Part shown: piece after piece, positions 4,831-5,970 of the stretch
How the letters are laid out: every line of letters starts with the position of its first letter
How positions within the stretch are numbered: position 1 is the stretch's first letter
Assembly: GCA_016292295.1 (NCBI GenBank)
Contig: JADNEJ010000443.1
Coordinates: 1 to 5,970, forward strand
Length of the DNA stretch: 5,970 nucleotides
From: Candidatus Thiodictyon intracellulare
GTDB taxonomy: Bacteria > Pseudomonadota > Gammaproteobacteria > Chromatiales > Chromatiaceae
Direction of reading: 5' to 3'
Notes under the pieces: generated by a model
Seen by the model: the letters and a program-made list of their open reading frames with translations, nothing else
What the model was told of the DNA's origin: nothing
Databases searched by the model: none
Position numbers and translations under genes: made by a program

Positions 4831-5877
4831 ATGAATCCAGGCTGGCGCGCCTTTCTGACCGCCCAGGGCGCCCGCCTCGCGGCGAACGACCGGGTAGTAC
4901 CGCTCGCGCCGAGCGGCGCCGCGGCGCCGCCGCGCGACTGTACTCGTTACGACCTCTCACACCTGGGCCTGATCGGCGTCGCTGGCGCGGATACCGACAG
5001 CTTCCTGCAGGGGCAGCTCAACAACGACATCCGGGCACTCACCCCGACCCACTCCCAACTCAGCGGCCATTGCAGCCCCAAGGGCCGGATGCTTGCTCTG
5101 TTCCGGGCGCTGCGCCACGGCGACGGCATCTGGTTGCAACTGCCGCGCGAGCGGGTCGCCGAGGCCCTCAAGCGGCTGCGGTTCTATGTGCTGCGCTCCA
5201 AGGTCACGCTGGAGGACTTGAGTGACGGCCCGGTACGCATCGGGCTTGCGGGCGCGGGCGTCTCGCGGGAGTTGGAGCGTCTGGGGCTGCCGCTGCCCGC
5301 ACGGGACAACGAGGTGGCCGCCGCCGAGGGCCTCAGGGTCCTGCGCCTGCCCGCCCCTGAACCCCGCTTTGAGTTGATCGCCGACCGCGCCCGCCAGACG
5401 GCGATCTGGGAGGCCTTGACCCCCGTCTCCAGCTGGGGCGACGAGGACGGCTGGGCTCTGCTCGACATCCGTGCCGGTATCCCCAACGTCTACACAGGCA
5501 CCGTCGACGCTTTTGTCCCCCAGATGGTCAATCTCCAGTTGATCGACGGAGTCAGCTTCACCAAGGGGTGCTATACCGGCCAGGAGGTGGTGGCACGGAT
5601 GCAATACCTGGGCAAGCTCAAACGCCGGATGTACCGAGCCGAGGTGACGAGCCCGACCCCACCGCAACCGGGCGATGTGCTGGAGTCGGCCGGCAGCACC
5701 TCGGAGCAGTCCGCCGGCCTCGTGGTCGACGCCCGCCCCGACGGCGAGGGCCGCTACGCAGTCTTGGCCGTGGTCGAGATCGAGGCCGCGCAGCGCGGTG
5801 AGGTCCGCTTGGGCAGCACCGGCCCCCTGCTGCACTTGCAGCTACCGCCCTACGGATTCCCTGCGCCCGCGGCGTAG
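4831..5877 (+). CDS. ygfZ: Folate-binding Fe-S cluster assembly/repair protein YgfZ
   Basis: This 348-residue protein is a YgfZ (GcvT-like) family member; E. coli YgfZ has 326 residues. Family members act in the cytoplasm with tetrahydrofolate to support the maturation or repair of certain Fe-S enzymes such as MiaB. The signature KGCYTGQE occupies 245-252 with the key Cys247, followed by VVARMQYLGKLKRRMYR. The N-terminal half shows the GcvT-like fold blocks: YDLSHLGLIGVAGADTDSFL (40-59), then QGQLNNDIR and CSPKGRMLALFRAL (81-94). A segment LLDIRAGIPNV (210-220) precedes the signature, and a C-terminal barrel covers about 265-345. The start at ATG 4831 has GAGGAAG five bases upstream. An Ala/Pro-rich loop (29-34) over a GGCGCC-rich stretch is probably a lineage-specific insertion. 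It is divergent from the exoribonuclease gene, with no sign of an operon in the window. Confidence 0.96.
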   Translation: MNPGWRAFLTAQGARLAANDRVVPLAPSGAAAPPRDCTRYDLSHLGLIGVAGADTDSFLQGQLNNDIRALTPTHSQLSGHCSPKGRMLALFRALRHGDGIWLQLPRERVAEALKRLRFYVLRSKVTLEDLSDGPVRIGLAGAGVSRELERLGLPLPARDNEVAAAEGLRVLRLPAPEPRFELIADRARQTAIWEALTPVSSWGDEDGWALLDIRAGIPNVYTGTVDAFVPQMVNLQLIDGVSFTKGCYTGQEVVARMQYLGKLKRRMYRAEVTSPTPPQPGDVLESAGSTSEQSAGLVVDARPDGEGRYAVLAVVEIEAAQRGEVRLGSTGPLLHLQLPPYGFPAPAA

Positions 5878-5880
5878 GCG

Positions 5881-5910
5881 TAGGTCGAGTTAGCGCAGCG
5901 TAACCCGATA
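5881..5910. repeat. Diverged palindromic intergenic repeat after ygfZ
   Basis: TAGGTCGAGTTAGCG followed by CAGCGTAACCCGA forms an imperfect inverted repeat: TCGAGTTA pairs with TAACCCGA with one mismatch, and CGC lies opposite GCG inside. It resembles the dispersed palindromic repeat with a GGGTTAGCGCAGCGTAACCC core that I associate with many gammaproteobacterial genomes. The family name is from memory, not from a search. It starts four bases after the ygfZ stop and may act as a transcript end, but no T tract follows. Beyond it (5911-5970) I see only AT-richer spacer. Confidence 0.6.
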
Positions 5911-5970
5911 TTGCCCGGCATTATGTAGCAAACGCATATGGCTATTTATTCAGTGACTTGGCTACGACTT

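Noticed and set aside
4906..4935. GGCGCC-rich palindromic stretch near the ygfZ start
   Set aside because: It encodes an Ala/Pro-rich segment in frame and is explained by GC-rich codons; there is no sign of a regulatory role.
4957..5835. Minus-strand open frame (292 codons) opposite ygfZ
   Set aside because: Antisense shadow caused by high GC at codon third positions; ygfZ has full family motifs and a ribosome binding site.

Overview
The window looks like a GC-rich gammaproteobacterial chromosome, most likely a purple sulfur bacterium or close relative (Chromatiales). This rests on codon usage, on a Tat-exported YcbK-type protein, a VacB/RNase II-like exoribonuclease and a YgfZ protein, and on the general style of the sequences. 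It is inference, not a database match. The window has two halves of very different character.

Positions 1 to about 1800 are a decayed, mobile-element-like region with no intact gene that I can defend. It holds an open reading stretch running in from the left edge (1-153) and a lytic transglycosylase catalytic-domain fragment (256-675, minus). A nearly perfect 28-bp inverted repeat (228-255 and 676-703) bounds that fragment exactly. A third copy of the repeat core lies at 784-807 and abuts an unrecognised coding-like remnant (806-1000, minus). Last comes a full-length but multiply frameshifted ADP-ribose pyrophosphatase (nudF-type Nudix) pseudogene (1133-1759, minus). Two of the lesions are peculiar: a 15-C homopolymer stands where the conserved AYNAG motif of the transglycosylase should be, and a perfect 9-bp hairpin overlies the disrupted Nudix box.

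Positions about 1930 to 5880 are ordinary, intact chromosome. A clear sigma70-type promoter (TTGCCT-N16-TATAAT) drives a 175-residue Tat-signal DUF882/M15-like zinc peptidase (2009-2536, plus), followed by a strong rho-independent hairpin (2593-2629). A structured intergenic stretch (2650-2739) separates it from a convergent 608-residue RNB-domain exoribonuclease (2809-4635, minus). That gene is divergent from ygfZ (4831-5877, plus), and a short intergenic region with a 13-bp palindromic -10-like site lies between them. A diverged copy of a palindromic intergenic repeat follows ygfZ.

The three intact genes do not form a pathway: cell-wall trimming in the periplasm, RNA 3'-end decay, and folate-dependent Fe-S enzyme maintenance. 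The unusual content is the degenerate left part, above all the inverted-repeat-bounded gene fragment. I see no CRISPR array, tRNA, rRNA or defence system.
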